Assembly: GCA_017523995.1 (NCBI GenBank)
Contig: JAFWUX010000101.1
Coordinates: forward strand, 10,102 to 74,101
Length of the DNA: 64,000 bases
DNA from: Oscillospiraceae bacterium
GTDB taxonomy: Bacteria > Bacillota_A > Clostridia > Oscillospirales > Ruminococcaceae
Direction: 5' to 3'
Positions 27,401-36,601 of the stretch are shown here, piece after piece (the stretch's first letter is position 1; each line of letters starts with the position of its first letter). The notes beneath the pieces were generated by a model. It saw only the letters and a list, made by a program, of their open reading frames with translations, did not search any database and was not told the DNA's origin. A program made the translations under genes and the position numbers.

Positions 27401-27900
27401 CCAAAGAGTTCCGCATAGCGTTCGGCGGTCTGTTTTGCGGCTTCAAATTCGCCGCTGCGCAGCTTGCGCGCCACCTCGCCGGACATGCATCCGGAAAGCG
27501 CGATCAGTCCCTCATGATACTGCGTCAGCAAGTCCCAGTCGGCGCGCGGCTTTGCATAAAAGCCCTCGATGCTCGCCTTTGACACAATCTGCAGCAGATT
27601 CTGATAGCCGAGATTGTTCTCGCAGAGCAGAATCAGATGATAGGGGCTGCGGTCTGCGTGGGAATCCTTATCAAAGCGCGTGCGCGGTGCGACGTAAATC
27701 TCGCAGCCGATCACCGGATGCACGCCCGCCGCCAATGCCGCCTGATAAAACTGCACGGCGCCGTACATGACGCCGTGGTCGGTTATTGCGACAGCAGTCT
27801 GCCCGTTTTCTTTGACGCGCTCCATGAGCCGGTCGATGCGGCATGCACCGTCCAGCAGCGAATATTCTGTATGCACATGCAGATGCACGAACGGTTCCAT
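24469..27900 (-). CDS. dnaE: DNA polymerase III subunit alpha (DnaE type)
   Basis: 1143 residues. An N-terminal PHP domain (FVHLHVHTEYSLLDGACR) is followed by the C-family palm with PVGPGRGSGAGSL and the catalytic FLNPERVSMPDFDIDF (two aspartates). Then come the fingers, the tandem HhH region, and a C-terminal OB fold (HVTKKGDQMCYLTVEDFTG). No 3'-5' exonuclease domain is present, which separates it from PolC, the usual main replicase of Firmicutes. GGAGG precedes the ATG. It is the fifth gene of the radC-uvrB operon. Confidence 0.95.
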   Translation of the reverse strand: MEPFVHLHVHTEYSLLDGACRIDRLMERVKENGQTAVAITDHGVMYGAVQFYQAALAAGVHPVIGCEIYVAPRTRFDKDSHADRSPYHLILLCENNLGYQNLLQIVSKASIEGFYAKPRADWDLLTQYHEGLIALSGCMSGEVARKLRSGEFEAAKQTAERYAELFGRDHYYLEIQNHGLQEDLRLLDGLRKLANATGIPLAATNDAHYLRKSDAALQKLLVCIQTGTTMQAPSSMAMPNDEFYLKSTEEMNALFAAFPEALRNTAEIAARCNVTFEFGKIKLPQYRAEGVNDTKAYFWQLCEEGLHRRYGAHPSDEAIARMNYEYDVITRMGYVDYYLIVWDFVHYAKSHDIPVGPGRGSGAGSLCAYCIGITDIDPLKNGLLFERFLNPERVSMPDFDIDFCIEGRQRVIDYVTRRYGADHVAQIIAFDTLKARAAVRDTGRAMDLPYALCDQVAKAIPQDFTITLERAVKESAELKQMYDEKPQVRQLLDMAMKLEGMPRHASTHAAGVVISAVPVAEQVPLQRNDDAVVTQYTMNILEQLGLLKMDFLGLRNLTVIRAAECLIQQRKPEFRMSDIPEDDEAVFRMLAKGDSIGVFQMESDGLRRVLVQMQPTCISDLTAVISLYRPGPMDSIPQYLAARSDPAKVHYDHPLLEPILRETFGCIVYQEQVMEICRALAGYSYGRADLVRRAMAKKKHKVMEEEREIFVHGNETCCGAVANGVPEETANAIFDRMAAFASYAFNKSHAAAYARVAYETAYLKCRYPAEYFSALMTSVISYTPKLLEYIALSEAHGIAVLKPDINSSDAGFTVSGGGIRFGLAAVRGLGANVIRSYVKERTEHGRYRSFQEFCERNAGPDLNKRAVDSLIRCGAFDGLGWNRRQMLDTYEQLIAAVSNQSRHVISGQLSLFGDAPEEAGVPQMQPPQVPEFPEQVLLQMEKEVTGLYLSGHPLSRWRPYCQLLRLPEIADVIRMKDHAPVMLLCMVSEARAHVTKKGDQMCYLTVEDFTGSLECLVFQSLYPQVQKLLQPDALVFVKGKLTRKDGEIRLFCDSIMTEQNFADFAASKQLCCKVSDSEPEKMKAVMEICRRFAGDTPLCFWLTGSRKYLKPRMAQGVAVSSGFLKCMQEQLPLSQMALIDRKG

Positions 27901-27941
27901 GCCGTCACCTCCTGCCTTTCAAATCTGCGCTTCTGCGCTGT

Positions 27942-28166
27942 TTACTGCTTCTTCTGGCTCTCGCCGATCATCTGGTTGATGCCGTTGAACAGCGCCTCCT
28001 GAATCAGCGCGACATAATCCTGCTCTCTGCCGGTATCCTTGATGAGCTTGTCACAGACCTGACGGAACACGCCGTCCACAATGATCGTGATGCCGGGCAC
28101 CTTTGCGCCGGTCTCACTGTTTTCGTATTCCTGCTTGAGAAATGTTACCTTCGGATTGTCAGCCAT
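27942..28166 (-). CDS. Small conserved-looking hypothetical protein
   Basis: 74 residues, soluble, with no recognised domain. The first half is beta-like (VTFLKQEYENSETGAKVPGITIIVDG) and the second helical (VFRQVCDKLIKDTGREQDY). AAAAGGAG precedes the ATG, and it lies 5 nt after the preceding gene and 41 nt before dnaE, so it is very probably translated. No function can be given. Confidence 0.65.
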   Translation of the reverse strand: MADNPKVTFLKQEYENSETGAKVPGITIIVDGVFRQVCDKLIKDTGREQDYVALIQEALFNGINQMIGESQKKQ

Positions 28167-28171
28167 GATTC

Positions 28172-29344
28172 TTACTCCTTTTCAAATACTGTTTTGACGG
28201 TTTCCGGCAGTCTGCGGATATCATCCAGCGCCGCCGCGCAGGCATCGACCTTGCCGAAGCCGTATGCCGCATGGATGAACGGCACGCCCGCCTGCTTTGC
28301 AGCATCCGCGTCGCCCTGTGTGTCGCCGACATAGATGCAGTCCGTGATGCCCTGACGCTCCATCACAAGGCGGATGTTTTCGCCCTTGGAAAGACCGGTC
28401 TTTCCGGCGCACTCGATATCGGTGAACGCATCTGCAAACGGAATCTTGCCGAGATAGGTTTCGATATAGCCCTCCTGACAGTTGCTCACGATGCCGAGCG
28501 TGTATTCCTTTGCAAGTGCGCGGATAATTGTTTCCTCCTCCGGGAACAGCGGCGGCTCATCGCCGGGCTCGGGGTTTGTCAGATAGTCAATTTCATCATC
28601 CGAGCAGAGCTCCAGAATCGCAATGCGCTCCTTGTCGGGCAGATCAGGGAACATCAGTGCCGCGATTGCCTCCATGGTTCTGCCCATGAAGTTGTGCATA
28701 TCCGCAACGGTGAACTGTTCTGTGCGGTCTGTCTTTTCGCGGATTGTCTTGTTCCATGCATGTGTGACCTGCTCTGAGGAATCCCAGAGTGTGCCGTCGA
28801 GATCGAATAAAATTGCTTTCTTCATTTGCTGTGGTTCCTTTCCGGTAAGCGGCATATGCTCCGCTTCCAATCGAATATAGTAGATCATTTGCAGCCATTG
28901 AGGCAGATCGCCGACTGTGCTGCGCAGTTTTTCGAGCGTGCGTTTTCCGGTGCGCCGGTCAAGCAGCGCAAACATCCGGACGAGTGCATTCTCAGATTGC
29001 AGGCTCTCCGCAATGCTCTGACTGTCAAAGATCTCAAATGCGCGGTAAAAATCCTTCTGGTAGAATTCGCCTGCGCGGAATGCGATCTGCTTTGCCTGCT
29101 GCCAGCGTTCCGGATAGGGCGTATCCTTTGGAAGCTGATTGGAATAGTAATCCCAGACCAGATCCATATGATCAAAGAAATTGCTTTTGATAATCTCGCA
29201 GCCGTCCAGCCGGATCGCTGCTCTGCCTTCGTCACGGTCGTGCGTTTTGTGATAGTTCGTCACAAAATAGGTCAGGTGACCGCGCAGGGATTCTGCCAGA
29301 TATTCCTGTTCCAGCTTCTGCCGGATCTTGCTCCAAGTGTGCAT
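28172..29344 (-). CDS. Fusion of an SF0329-like domain and a HAD phosphatase
   Basis: 390 residues. Residues 1 to about 172 (MHTWSKIRQKLEQEYLAESL to FALLDRRTGKRTLEKL) resemble SF0329-family proteins of unknown function. From residue 174 (MKKAILFDLDGTLWDS) a complete HAD hydrolase of phosphoglycolate phosphatase type follows, with DxDGT, VSNCQ and GDTQGDADAA motifs. GAAGGAG supports ATG 29344. The internal ATG at 28825 also has AAAGGA about 10 nt upstream, so the HAD part could be made alone as well. Linkage to dnaE and dgt fits house-cleaning of phosphorylated products; that is inference. Confidence 0.78.
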   Translation of the reverse strand: MHTWSKIRQKLEQEYLAESLRGHLTYFVTNYHKTHDRDEGRAAIRLDGCEIIKSNFFDHMDLVWDYYSNQLPKDTPYPERWQQAKQIAFRAGEFYQKDFYRAFEIFDSQSIAESLQSENALVRMFALLDRRTGKRTLEKLRSTVGDLPQWLQMIYYIRLEAEHMPLTGKEPQQMKKAILFDLDGTLWDSSEQVTHAWNKTIREKTDRTEQFTVADMHNFMGRTMEAIAALMFPDLPDKERIAILELCSDDEIDYLTNPEPGDEPPLFPEEETIIRALAKEYTLGIVSNCQEGYIETYLGKIPFADAFTDIECAGKTGLSKGENIRLVMERQGITDCIYVGDTQGDADAAKQAGVPFIHAAYGFGKVDACAAALDDIRRLPETVKTVFEKE

Positions 29345-29372
29345 AAATACTCCTTCATTCCCGCTGCTGCGA

Positions 29373-31334
29373 TTATTTTTGCAGCTCCCTGATCTTGTCG
29401 CGGAGATATGCCGCATGCTCGAATTCCAGCAGACGCGCTGCCTCCTTCATCTGCGCAGTGAGGTCTGCGATCAGCGCCTCGCGCTCCTGACGGCTCATCT
29501 GCTTGTGAACCTTCTTCTCGGTCTTCTCCTTTGTCGAGATTTCCAGAACCTCGCGCACATCCTTGACAATCGTCCGCGGCACGATGCCGTGCGCCTCATT
29601 GTACGCAATCTGCAGCGTGCGGCGGCGCTCCGTCTCACGCAAAGCACGCTCCATGCTGCCGGTAATCTCATCCGCATACATAATCACTTCGCCGTGTGCA
29701 TTTCGCGCTGCTCTGCCGATTGTCTGAATCAGCGAGGTCTCCGAACGCAGGAAGCCTTCCTTGTCCGCATCGAGAATTGCAACGAGCGAGACCTCCGGCA
29801 GGTCAAGACCTTCACGCAGCAGGTTGATGCCGACCAATACATCGAATTCGCCGAGACGCAGATCACGGATGATCTCCATGCGCTCCACGGTGTCGATGTC
29901 ATGGTGCATATAGCGCACGCGGACTTCCATATTTGCAAGGAATGCGGTCAGATCCTCTGCCATTTTCTTGGTCAGCGTTGTAATGAGAACACGCTCGTTT
30001 TTATCGACACGCATCTGAATCTCGGAGAGCAGATCCTCAATCTGTCCGATGACCGGCTTGATCTTGACCTCCGGATCGACAAGTCCCGTCGGGCGGATGA
30101 CCTGCTCGACTGTCTGCGATGCAAACTCCTTTTCGAGCTTGCCCGGTGTCGCTGAGACATACATCGCCTCGTGCACCTTGCTCCGGAATTCATCGAATTT
30201 CAGCGGGCGGTTATCGAATGCGCTCGGCAGGCGGAAACCGTATTCGACAAGTGTCTCCTTGCGCGCGCGGTCGCCTGCATACATCGCGCCGACCTGCGGC
30301 AGCGTCACATGCGATTCGTCCACAATCAGCAGGAAATCCTCCGGGAAGTGATCGAGCAGCGTGCACGGACGCGAACCCGCCGGACGCCGCGCGAGCACGC
30401 GCGAATAATTCTCGATGCCGCTGCAGAAGCCGATCTCCCGCAGCATTTCGATATCATAATTCGTGCGCTGTGCAATGCGCTCCGCCTCGAGCGGGCGGTG
30501 GTTCGCCTCATAGAACGCGACGCGCTCCGCAAGCTCCTCCTGCAGATCGGCGATCGCACCCTCGAGCTCCTCGCCGGAGACAACATAATGCGATGCGGGG
30601 AAGATCACGGCATGCTTTAGGATCGAGACCGTCTCGCCGGTCAGCAAGGTCGCTTCGGTGATGCGGTCGATCTCGTCGCCGAAAAACTCCACGCGGATCA
30701 TGTGCTCTGTCGTGTTGACCGGACAGATATCAACCACATCGCCGTGAACGCGGAATCTGCCGCGCTCGAGCGCAATATCATTGCGCTGATACTGAATCCG
30801 GACAAGCTCCTCGATCAGCTCCTCGCGGGACATCTCCATCCCCGGGCGCACCGAGACCGACATGCCGCGGTATTCATCCGGCGAACCGAGCGAATAAATG
30901 CATGAGACCGACGATACAATGATCACATCGGAGCGCTCTGCAAGCGCCATTGTCGCGCTGTGCCGCAGACGGTCGATCTCATCATTGATCGCGGAATCCT
31001 TTTCGATATAGCTGTCTGTGCTCGGGATATAGGCTTCCGGCTGATAATAGTCATAATACGAAACAAAGTATTCGACGGCATTCTCCGGAAAAAACTCCTT
31101 GAACTCCGAGCAGAGCTGTGCTGCCAGAATTTTATTGTGTGCAAGCACCAGAGTCGGCTTGTTGCGCGCGGCAATGACATTTGCCATCGTAAAGGTCTTG
31201 CCGGAGCCTGTGACGCCGAGCAGAATCTGCTCGTTTTTGCCCGTCTCAAATCCTTCGACAAGCTGCCGGATCGCTTTCGGCTGATCGCCGGCTGCCGCAT
31301 AGGGTGCATGCAGCTTGAAAGAACGCTGTTCCAT
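29373..31334 (-). CDS. uvrB: Excinuclease ABC subunit B
   Basis: 653 residues, the full length of UvrB, the DNA-damage-verifying helicase of nucleotide excision repair. Seen are Walker A GVTGSGKT, the beta-hairpin region ([20 protein letters not shown]), DESHVTLPQ, motif [14 protein letters not shown], and the C-terminal UvrC-binding domain ([20 protein letters not shown]). AGGAGG supports ATG 31334, 8 nt after the radC stop; the longer open frame overlaps radC and is not used. Confidence 0.97.
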   Translation of the reverse strand: MEQRSFKLHAPYAAAGDQPKAIRQLVEGFETGKNEQILLGVTGSGKTFTMANVIAARNKPTLVLAHNKILAAQLCSEFKEFFPENAVEYFVSYYDYYQPEAYIPSTDSYIEKDSAINDEIDRLRHSATMALAERSDVIIVSSVSCIYSLGSPDEYRGMSVSVRPGMEMSREELIEELVRIQYQRNDIALERGRFRVHGDVVDICPVNTTEHMIRVEFFGDEIDRITEATLLTGETVSILKHAVIFPASHYVVSGEELEGAIADLQEELAERVAFYEANHRPLEAERIAQRTNYDIEMLREIGFCSGIENYSRVLARRPAGSRPCTLLDHFPEDFLLIVDESHVTLPQVGAMYAGDRARKETLVEYGFRLPSAFDNRPLKFDEFRSKVHEAMYVSATPGKLEKEFASQTVEQVIRPTGLVDPEVKIKPVIGQIEDLLSEIQMRVDKNERVLITTLTKKMAEDLTAFLANMEVRVRYMHHDIDTVERMEIIRDLRLGEFDVLVGINLLREGLDLPEVSLVAILDADKEGFLRSETSLIQTIGRAARNAHGEVIMYADEITGSMERALRETERRRTLQIAYNEAHGIVPRTIVKDVREVLEISTKEKTEKKVHKQMSRQEREALIADLTAQMKEAARLLEFEHAAYLRDKIRELQK

Positions 31335-31342
31335 TTGTCCTC

Positions 31343-32035
31343 CTACTCGATTTCCAATCCCATAAAGACGCCCTGTTCGCGCATCGAAACCGCCTGATCG
31401 CCGCTGACGATCACATGATCGACCAGCGTGATGCCGCACTGCTGCAGGATCGGGACCAGATGCCTTGTCGCCGCGATATCCTCGCCCGATACCTTTGCCG
31501 AGCCGCGCGGATGATTATGCGCCAGAATGATTGTATTGCTGTTTGCGCGGTACGCAAGCTCCGTCAGCTGCCGGACGGTCATCTGTGCAGCAGAGGGATG
31601 TCCCTCGGCGACAACCTCGCAGCGCATCACGCGCAGTTTTTCATCGAGCAGCGCCGCACGGATCACCTCGCGCTCCTCGAACAGATAAAGATCAAGAAAG
31701 AATTTGCAGACCTTGCGGTAGGTATCCAGCTCCTTGCCGACCATCTGCACGCCGGCATCATACTGCGAAACCGCGCGGAACAGCGCAAGCAGCACTGCCG
31801 CATTCTCGCTGATATAGGGCTCCTGCATCAGGTCCTGCGGATCGGCGGTCAGCACATTGTGCAGACTGCCGAAGCGGCTGAGCAGATTGTGCGCAATCTC
31901 ATTGGTATCACGCCGCGGAATGCCGTAAAACAGCAGCAGTTCCAGCACCTCATGCTGCTGAAATCCGTTGAGGCCGGTTTCAAGAAATCTGCGGCGCATT
32001 CTGCCGCGGTGACCGCTGTGAACCGAATCTGCCAT
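31343..32035 (-). CDS. radC: RadC family JAB/MPN+ domain protein
   Basis: 230 residues. N-terminal helix-hairpin-helix region ([20 protein letters not shown]), then the JAB/MPN+ metalloprotease-like motif with E..., and [14 protein letters not shown] (H-x-H-P-x(n)-S-x2-D). The role of chromosomal RadC in DNA repair is unproven. AAAGGAG precedes ATG 32035. A much longer open frame continues upstream, but it runs antisense through scfB and is spurious. It is the first gene of the operon. Confidence 0.92.
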   Translation of the reverse strand: MADSVHSGHRGRMRRRFLETGLNGFQQHEVLELLLFYGIPRRDTNEIAHNLLSRFGSLHNVLTADPQDLMQEPYISENAAVLLALFRAVSQYDAGVQMVGKELDTYRKVCKFFLDLYLFEEREVIRAALLDEKLRVMRCEVVAEGHPSAAQMTVRQLTELAYRANSNTIILAHNHPRGSAKVSGEDIAATRHLVPILQQCGITLVDHVIVSGDQAVSMREQGVFMGLEIE

Positions 32036-32078
32036 ATCCCCGCTCCTTTCCCGATACTTTCCTGATAGGTTCTGTTCT

Positions 32079-32107
32079 ATTATACCGGATTTTACATGCT
32101 TTGTCAA
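32079..32107 (-). promoter_or_regulatory. Consensus promoter of the radC-uvrB-dnaE-dgt operon
   Basis: A perfect TTGACA (32102-32107), 17-nt spacer and TATAAT (32079-32084) on the minus strand. The six downstream genes are spaced by 41 nt or less. Confidence 0.88.
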
Positions 32108-32145
32108 TGCAATCCGCACATTTGTTCGGAAATCTTCGGCAGTAT

Positions 32146-32174
32146 TTGACTTTTTCCGGCAGCTATGGTATAAT
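32146..32174 (+). promoter_or_regulatory. Promoter of the scfB-decarboxylase operon
   Basis: TTGACT (32146-32151), 17-nt spacer, TATAAT (32169-32174), divergent from the radC promoter. Confidence 0.8.
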
Positions 32175-32227
32175 AAAAGAAATATGTCCGATTGAAGATT
32201 TTGGTTGATAGGAAAGGAACCTGCTGC

Positions 32228-33613
32228 ATGATTCATCAGTATCAGCTCGGCGGCTACAACATTGTTCTGGACGTCTGCTCCGGCGCAGTCCATGCCGTTG
32301 ACGAACTCGCTTATGATATGATCGCGCTCTATGAGCAATGTCCGAAAGACGAGGTGCTGCGCCGGATTACCGAACAATACGGCAGCCGGGATGACATCAC
32401 GCCGGAAGACATCGCGGAATGCTATGACGATATCACCGCGCTCAAGGAGCAGGGCAAGCTGTTCTCGCCCGATACCTTTGAGCCGATTGCCGGCACGCTC
32501 AAGCAGAAAACCGCAGGCGTTGTCAAGGCGCTCTGCCTGCACATCGCACACACCTGCAACCTCAACTGCGCCTACTGCTTTGCAAGTCAGGGCAAATATC
32601 ACGGCGACCGCGCTGTGATGAGCTTTGAGGTCGGCAAGCAGGCGCTCGATTTTCTTGTTGCGCATTCCGGCACGCGCCGCAACCTCGAGGTTGATTTCTT
32701 CGGCGGCGAACCGCTGATGAACTTTCAGGTTGTCAAGGATCTGGTTGCATACGCCAGAAGCATCGAGAAGGATGCAGGCAAGAATTTCCGTTTTACACTG
32801 ACAACAAACGGTCTGCTGATCGACGATGATGTGATCGACTTTGCGAACCGCGAGTGCAGCAATGTTGTGCTCTCGCTCGACGGCAGAAAGGAAATCCATG
32901 ACCGCTACCGTGTCGATTACGCGGGCAACGGCAGCTGGGAAAAAATCGTCCCGAAATTCCAAAAGCTTGTGGAATCGCGCGGCGGCAAAAACTATTATAT
33001 GCGCGGAACGTTCACACATGCAAATCCGGATTTTCTCGAGGATATCAAGGTTATGCTCGATCTCGGATTCCGCGAGCTGAGCATGGAGCCGGTTGTCGCG
33101 GCGGAGGGCGATGCATCTGCGCTGACCGAGGAAGACCTGCCCGTTGTCATGGAGCAGTATGAGAAGCTCGCTGAGTTGATGATTCAGAAGCGCAAAGCGG
33201 GCGATCCGTTCACGTTCTATCACTACATGATCGACCTGACCGGCGGTCCGTGCATCTATAAGCGCATCTCCGGATGCGGCTCCGGCACCGAATACATGGC
33301 TGTGACGCCGTGGGGCGATCTCTATCCGTGCCACCAGTTTGTCGGCGAGGAGAAATTCCGGCTCGGCGATATCTGGAAGGGCGTGGAAAACACCGCCATT
33401 CAGGATGACTTCATGGCATGCAATGTCTATGCGCGCGAGGAGTGCCGCACATGCTGGGCGCGGCTCTATTGCTCCGGCGGCTGCGCGGCAAACGCCTACC
33501 ACGCAACGGGCTCTGTCCGCGGCGTCTATGAATACGGCTGCAAGCTGTTCCGCAAGCGCATGGAGTGCGCGATCATGGCGGAAATCGACCGGCAGTTCTC
33601 ACAATCCGAATGA
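32228..33613 (+). CDS. scfB: Thioether cross-link-forming SCIFF peptide maturase (radical SAM/SPASM)
   Basis: 461 residues. The N-terminus MIHQYQLGGYNIVLDVCSG matches ScfB maturases. The radical SAM cluster motif is C110-NLN-C114-AY-C117, followed by FFGGEPL. SPASM auxiliary-cluster cysteines are near CGSGTEYMAVTPWGD and CRTCWARLYCSGGC. The enzyme installs Cys-to-Thr thioether bridges in the small Cys-rich SCIFF peptide. AAAGGA supports ATG 32228; a TTG further upstream has no site. The SCIFF precursor gene normally lies just before scfB but is not here. The stop overlaps the next gene (ATGA). Confidence 0.9.
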   Translation: MIHQYQLGGYNIVLDVCSGAVHAVDELAYDMIALYEQCPKDEVLRRITEQYGSRDDITPEDIAECYDDITALKEQGKLFSPDTFEPIAGTLKQKTAGVVKALCLHIAHTCNLNCAYCFASQGKYHGDRAVMSFEVGKQALDFLVAHSGTRRNLEVDFFGGEPLMNFQVVKDLVAYARSIEKDAGKNFRFTLTTNGLLIDDDVIDFANRECSNVVLSLDGRKEIHDRYRVDYAGNGSWEKIVPKFQKLVESRGGKNYYMRGTFTHANPDFLEDIKVMLDLGFRELSMEPVVAAEGDASALTEEDLPVVMEQYEKLAELMIQKRKAGDPFTFYHYMIDLTGGPCIYKRISGCGSGTEYMAVTPWGDLYPCHQFVGEEKFRLGDIWKGVENTAIQDDFMACNVYAREECRTCWARLYCSGGCAANAYHATGSVRGVYEYGCKLFRKRMECAIMAEIDRQFSQSE

Positions 33614-34950
33614 ACACGCCGATCTATGATTTTGCGCGGAAATACGCAGAATCCAATGCAATCCGGATGCACATGCCCGGGCACAAGGGCATCCCGCTGC
33701 TCGGCTGTGAGCCGCTCGATCTGACTGAGATCAGCGGCGCAGATGAGCTGTTTGCACCGGACGGCATTATCGCAGAGAGTGAACGCAATGCGTCCGGTGT
33801 CTTCGGCTGCCGGACGCTCTATTCTACAGAGGGCTCCTCGCTCTGCATCCGCGCGATGCTCTATCTGATTCTGCAGTATGCGGCGGCAACCGGCAGAAAG
33901 CCTGTGATCGCCGCAGGACGCAATGTGCACAAAACCTTCCTGACCGCAGCGGCGCTCCTGCGGTTCGAGATCATCTGGCTGGAGCAGTCCCCCGCTGCCT
34001 CTTATCTGACCGGCGGCATCTCAGAATCAGCGCTGCAGAAACTCAGAAATGCGCCGGAGCCGCCTGCCGCGATCTGGCTGACCGCACCGGATTATCTCGG
34101 CACGCTCGCAGATATCCGGCATGCTGCGGCGTTCTGTCATGCGCATGATATGCTGCTTGCCGTTGACGGCGCACACGGCGCATATCTGCGGTTTCTGGAG
34201 CAGTCGCTGCATCCGGTCGATCTCGGCGCCGATCTCTGCTGCACCTCTGCGCACAAAACGCTGCCTGTCCTGACCGGCGGCGCCTATCTGCATCTTGCAG
34301 ACCGTGCACCGGCATATCTGCATGAAAACGCAAAAGCCGCAATGGCGCTGTTTGCAACTACAAGCCCGAGCTATCTGATTCTCGAATCGCTCGATCTCTG
34401 CAATCATTATCTGGACGGAGATTTCGCATCTGATCTCTCCGGATGCACGGCACATCTGGAACGCATCCGGCAGACGCTCCGGCAGCACGGCTGGCAGCTC
34501 TGCGGCGACGAACCGATGAAGCTGACGCTCCGGACAAAGCCCCGCGGCTATACCGGCACAGAACTCGCGGAGATTCTGCAAAAGCATCATATCTATGTTG
34601 AATTCGCCGATCCGGATTATCTTGTGATGATGCCCTCGCCGCAGAATACAGCGGCGGAGCTTGACGCAGTCTGTGCCGTGCTCTGTGAGATTCCGCAGCG
34701 TCCGGCTGTCACCGCAGAGCCTCCGCCGATCCCGCAGAACCATACGCAGGCGATGCCGCTCAGCGAGGTACTGTCGGCGCGCACAGAATCGCTGCCTGCT
34801 GCACAATGCGCGGGACGCATCTGTGCGGCATTTTCGGTATCCTGTCCGCCCGCTGTCCCGATTGTGATCTGCGGTGAACGCATCACCGATGAGGCGATCC
34901 GCTGCATGCAGTATTACGGCACCGGAACCTGCCGTGTTGTCATAGAATAA
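33610..34950 (+). CDS. PLP-dependent Orn/Lys/Arg decarboxylase-like protein
   Basis: 446 residues. The opening IRMHMPGHKG is typical of the Orn/Lys/Arg decarboxylase major domain. The PLP site shows AVDGAHGAY (Asp and His) and the Schiff-base lysine in TSAHKTLPVLTGG. It is of the short YaaO-like type, with a reduced C-terminal domain. It overlaps scfB by 4 nt, so the two are translated together; whether it works on the SCIFF pathway is unknown, and such decarboxylases are often found near tmk/holB instead. The substrate could be an amino acid of the Arg/Lys/Orn group. Confidence 0.82.
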   Translation: MNTPIYDFARKYAESNAIRMHMPGHKGIPLLGCEPLDLTEISGADELFAPDGIIAESERNASGVFGCRTLYSTEGSSLCIRAMLYLILQYAAATGRKPVIAAGRNVHKTFLTAAALLRFEIIWLEQSPAASYLTGGISESALQKLRNAPEPPAAIWLTAPDYLGTLADIRHAAAFCHAHDMLLAVDGAHGAYLRFLEQSLHPVDLGADLCCTSAHKTLPVLTGGAYLHLADRAPAYLHENAKAAMALFATTSPSYLILESLDLCNHYLDGDFASDLSGCTAHLERIRQTLRQHGWQLCGDEPMKLTLRTKPRGYTGTELAEILQKHHIYVEFADPDYLVMMPSPQNTAAELDAVCAVLCEIPQRPAVTAEPPPIPQNHTQAMPLSEVLSARTESLPAAQCAGRICAAFSVSCPPAVPIVICGERITDEAIRCMQYYGTGTCRVVIE

Positions 34951-34951
34951 C

Positions 34952-34992
34952 AAAACCGCGAGCCCGTGATCTTCGGGCTCGCGGCTGTTTTA
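34952..34992 (+). terminator. Terminator of the scfB operon
   Basis: A perfect 11-bp stem CCGCGAGCCCG / CGGGCTCGCGG followed by CTGTTTT. It separates this operon from the convergent GGDEF gene. Confidence 0.85.
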
Positions 34993-35008
34993 TCGGGAGT
35001 TTTCAGGC

Positions 35009-36559
35009 TTACTGGTCAAGGTCAATGAACTGCACCTGACCGAATTCCGCTTCTTCGATATTGTTCGTGATATCCTTGAGTGCGGACAGAACGGAGAAGT
35101 CAATGCCGGCGGATTTCTTCGCGACTGCGATCTTGTAATCCGCTGAAACGCTGCCTGCAGGTGTATCCTGCGGTGTCAGCAGAATTGCGTGTGCGGTATT
35201 GACCGAGTTGATCACCGTGTCATAACCCTCCTTGGAATCCTCGGAGGAGAGCACAACGATGAATTCATCCGAACCGGTGCGGTAAACCGTTCCGTTCGGG
35301 AACACCTTGCGCAGCGACTCAACCGTCGAAACAAGAATCTGGTCACCGGCATCCGTGCCGTAAAGTGCGTTGATTTTGCTGAAGCCCGCAACGTTGACAA
35401 ATACAACATAGTAGCAGGAATCTTTTACCTCTCTGAGGTTCGGTGCGACCATCGAGAACGAAACGCGGTTGTCGGCGTCTGTCAGGATGTCTCTGAACAT
35501 TGCGGTGTTCAGCGATTCCTTGGTCTTTTCGGTTTTGACGATCTGCGAACTGAGCTTTTTGTTCGTCGCCTCCTGACGCTTGTTGATAAGATGGAAAACG
35601 AGCATCAGACCAACCAGCAGAAGACCGAACACGATCAGGAACAGCAGCATGTTGTTGCTGAGGCCGTAGATCTCATTCTTTGCATCCGTAAGGAACAGAT
35701 ACCAGTTGTGATCTTCGAGGTAATACCAGTTTGCGACCATGTTCACGCCGTCTTCGTCACGGTATTCAAATCTGCCGTTCTTCGGCGCCTCACCTGCATA
35801 GGTGATCAGGTACTCGCGCGCCTGTGCAGTCAGATCGAAGATCTGCTTTTCCTTCGGCTCTCTGCCGATCATGTACTCATCAGAGTTGAACACATAGCGA
35901 TCAGTTGCAGCATCGACCAGACTGTAGCCGGAACTTTCAAGACCGGGGCTCTCGAGCTTTCTCAGGTCATTGACGAGGCCGTCCGTGAAAATGCCGAGAC
36001 CGACCAGACCGATTGCGTGATGCGCGTCATTATAGACCGCCTTGTACATCGAAATGATCTGCTTGCCGCTTGCAGGCGAGATGATGATGCCGGTGTCATA
36101 AACACCTCTGCCGGCTTTTGTCATGCCGTCATGCAGCTCTGCAAGCGCATCCGGATCCGTTCTGGTCACCATGCCGGGCACCAGCGGATTGGTGTGTGCA
36201 AGCACGTAGGTATCCCACTTACTTGTATAGATGCCTTCCAGATACGGGATATCATCGGAGAACTTCTCGGTGTAATCCTGCGCTTCTTTTTTGAGCTTCT
36301 CATTATCAGGGTCCTCAAGCAGCGCGGAGACCTGCTTCGCATGGCTGTACGCAATCAGCGTTTTTTCCGCGTTCTCAACGTAGTTGTTGATGATCAGCGC
36401 GCGCTCGTGATTGAGCTGCGCCATCTGATCCAGCGCATTCTGCCGTGTTTTATAGGCAACCAGAGCGGAAATAGCTGTCAGCAGCAGAAGCATCAGCACG
36501 AGCTGAATCGCAAGGATCCGGTTCATTGCTGACTTTTGTTTATTCTTTTTCTTTGCCAT
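35009..36559 (-). CDS. Membrane receptor with dCache-like sensor and GGDEF-like domain
   Basis: 516 residues. A basic N-terminus (MAKKKNKQKSAMNR) leads to a membrane helix, an extracytoplasmic dCache-like sensor (about residues 45-300, with YLEGIYTSKWDTYVLAHTNP and DTGIIISPASGKQIISMYKA), a second helix, and a cytoplasmic GGDEF domain. The active-site loop reads TGSDEF where GGDEF is expected, so cyclase activity is uncertain. The extracytoplasmic part may bind a small ligand. GGGAG lies 12 nt before ATG 36559. It follows the deaminase-fold gene by 42 nt in one operon. Confidence 0.8.
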   Translation of the reverse strand: MAKKKNKQKSAMNRILAIQLVLMLLLLTAISALVAYKTRQNALDQMAQLNHERALIINNYVENAEKTLIAYSHAKQVSALLEDPDNEKLKKEAQDYTEKFSDDIPYLEGIYTSKWDTYVLAHTNPLVPGMVTRTDPDALAELHDGMTKAGRGVYDTGIIISPASGKQIISMYKAVYNDAHHAIGLVGLGIFTDGLVNDLRKLESPGLESSGYSLVDAATDRYVFNSDEYMIGREPKEKQIFDLTAQAREYLITYAGEAPKNGRFEYRDEDGVNMVANWYYLEDHNWYLFLTDAKNEIYGLSNNMLLFLIVFGLLLVGLMLVFHLINKRQEATNKKLSSQIVKTEKTKESLNTAMFRDILTDADNRVSFSMVAPNLREVKDSCYYVVFVNVAGFSKINALYGTDAGDQILVSTVESLRKVFPNGTVYRTGSDEFIVVLSSEDSKEGYDTVINSVNTAHAILLTPQDTPAGSVSADYKIAVAKKSAGIDFSVLSALKDITNNIEEAEFGQVQFIDLDQ

Positions 36560-36601
36560 GGTAAAATAGACTCCCTTTCCAATCAATCAATTTCAAAGCG
36601 A

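Noticed and set aside
32036..33502. An apparent 719-residue minus-strand protein that ends as RadC
   Set aside because: The part upstream of 32035 runs antisense through scfB and across its promoter. RadC has a proper start and ribosome site at 32035.
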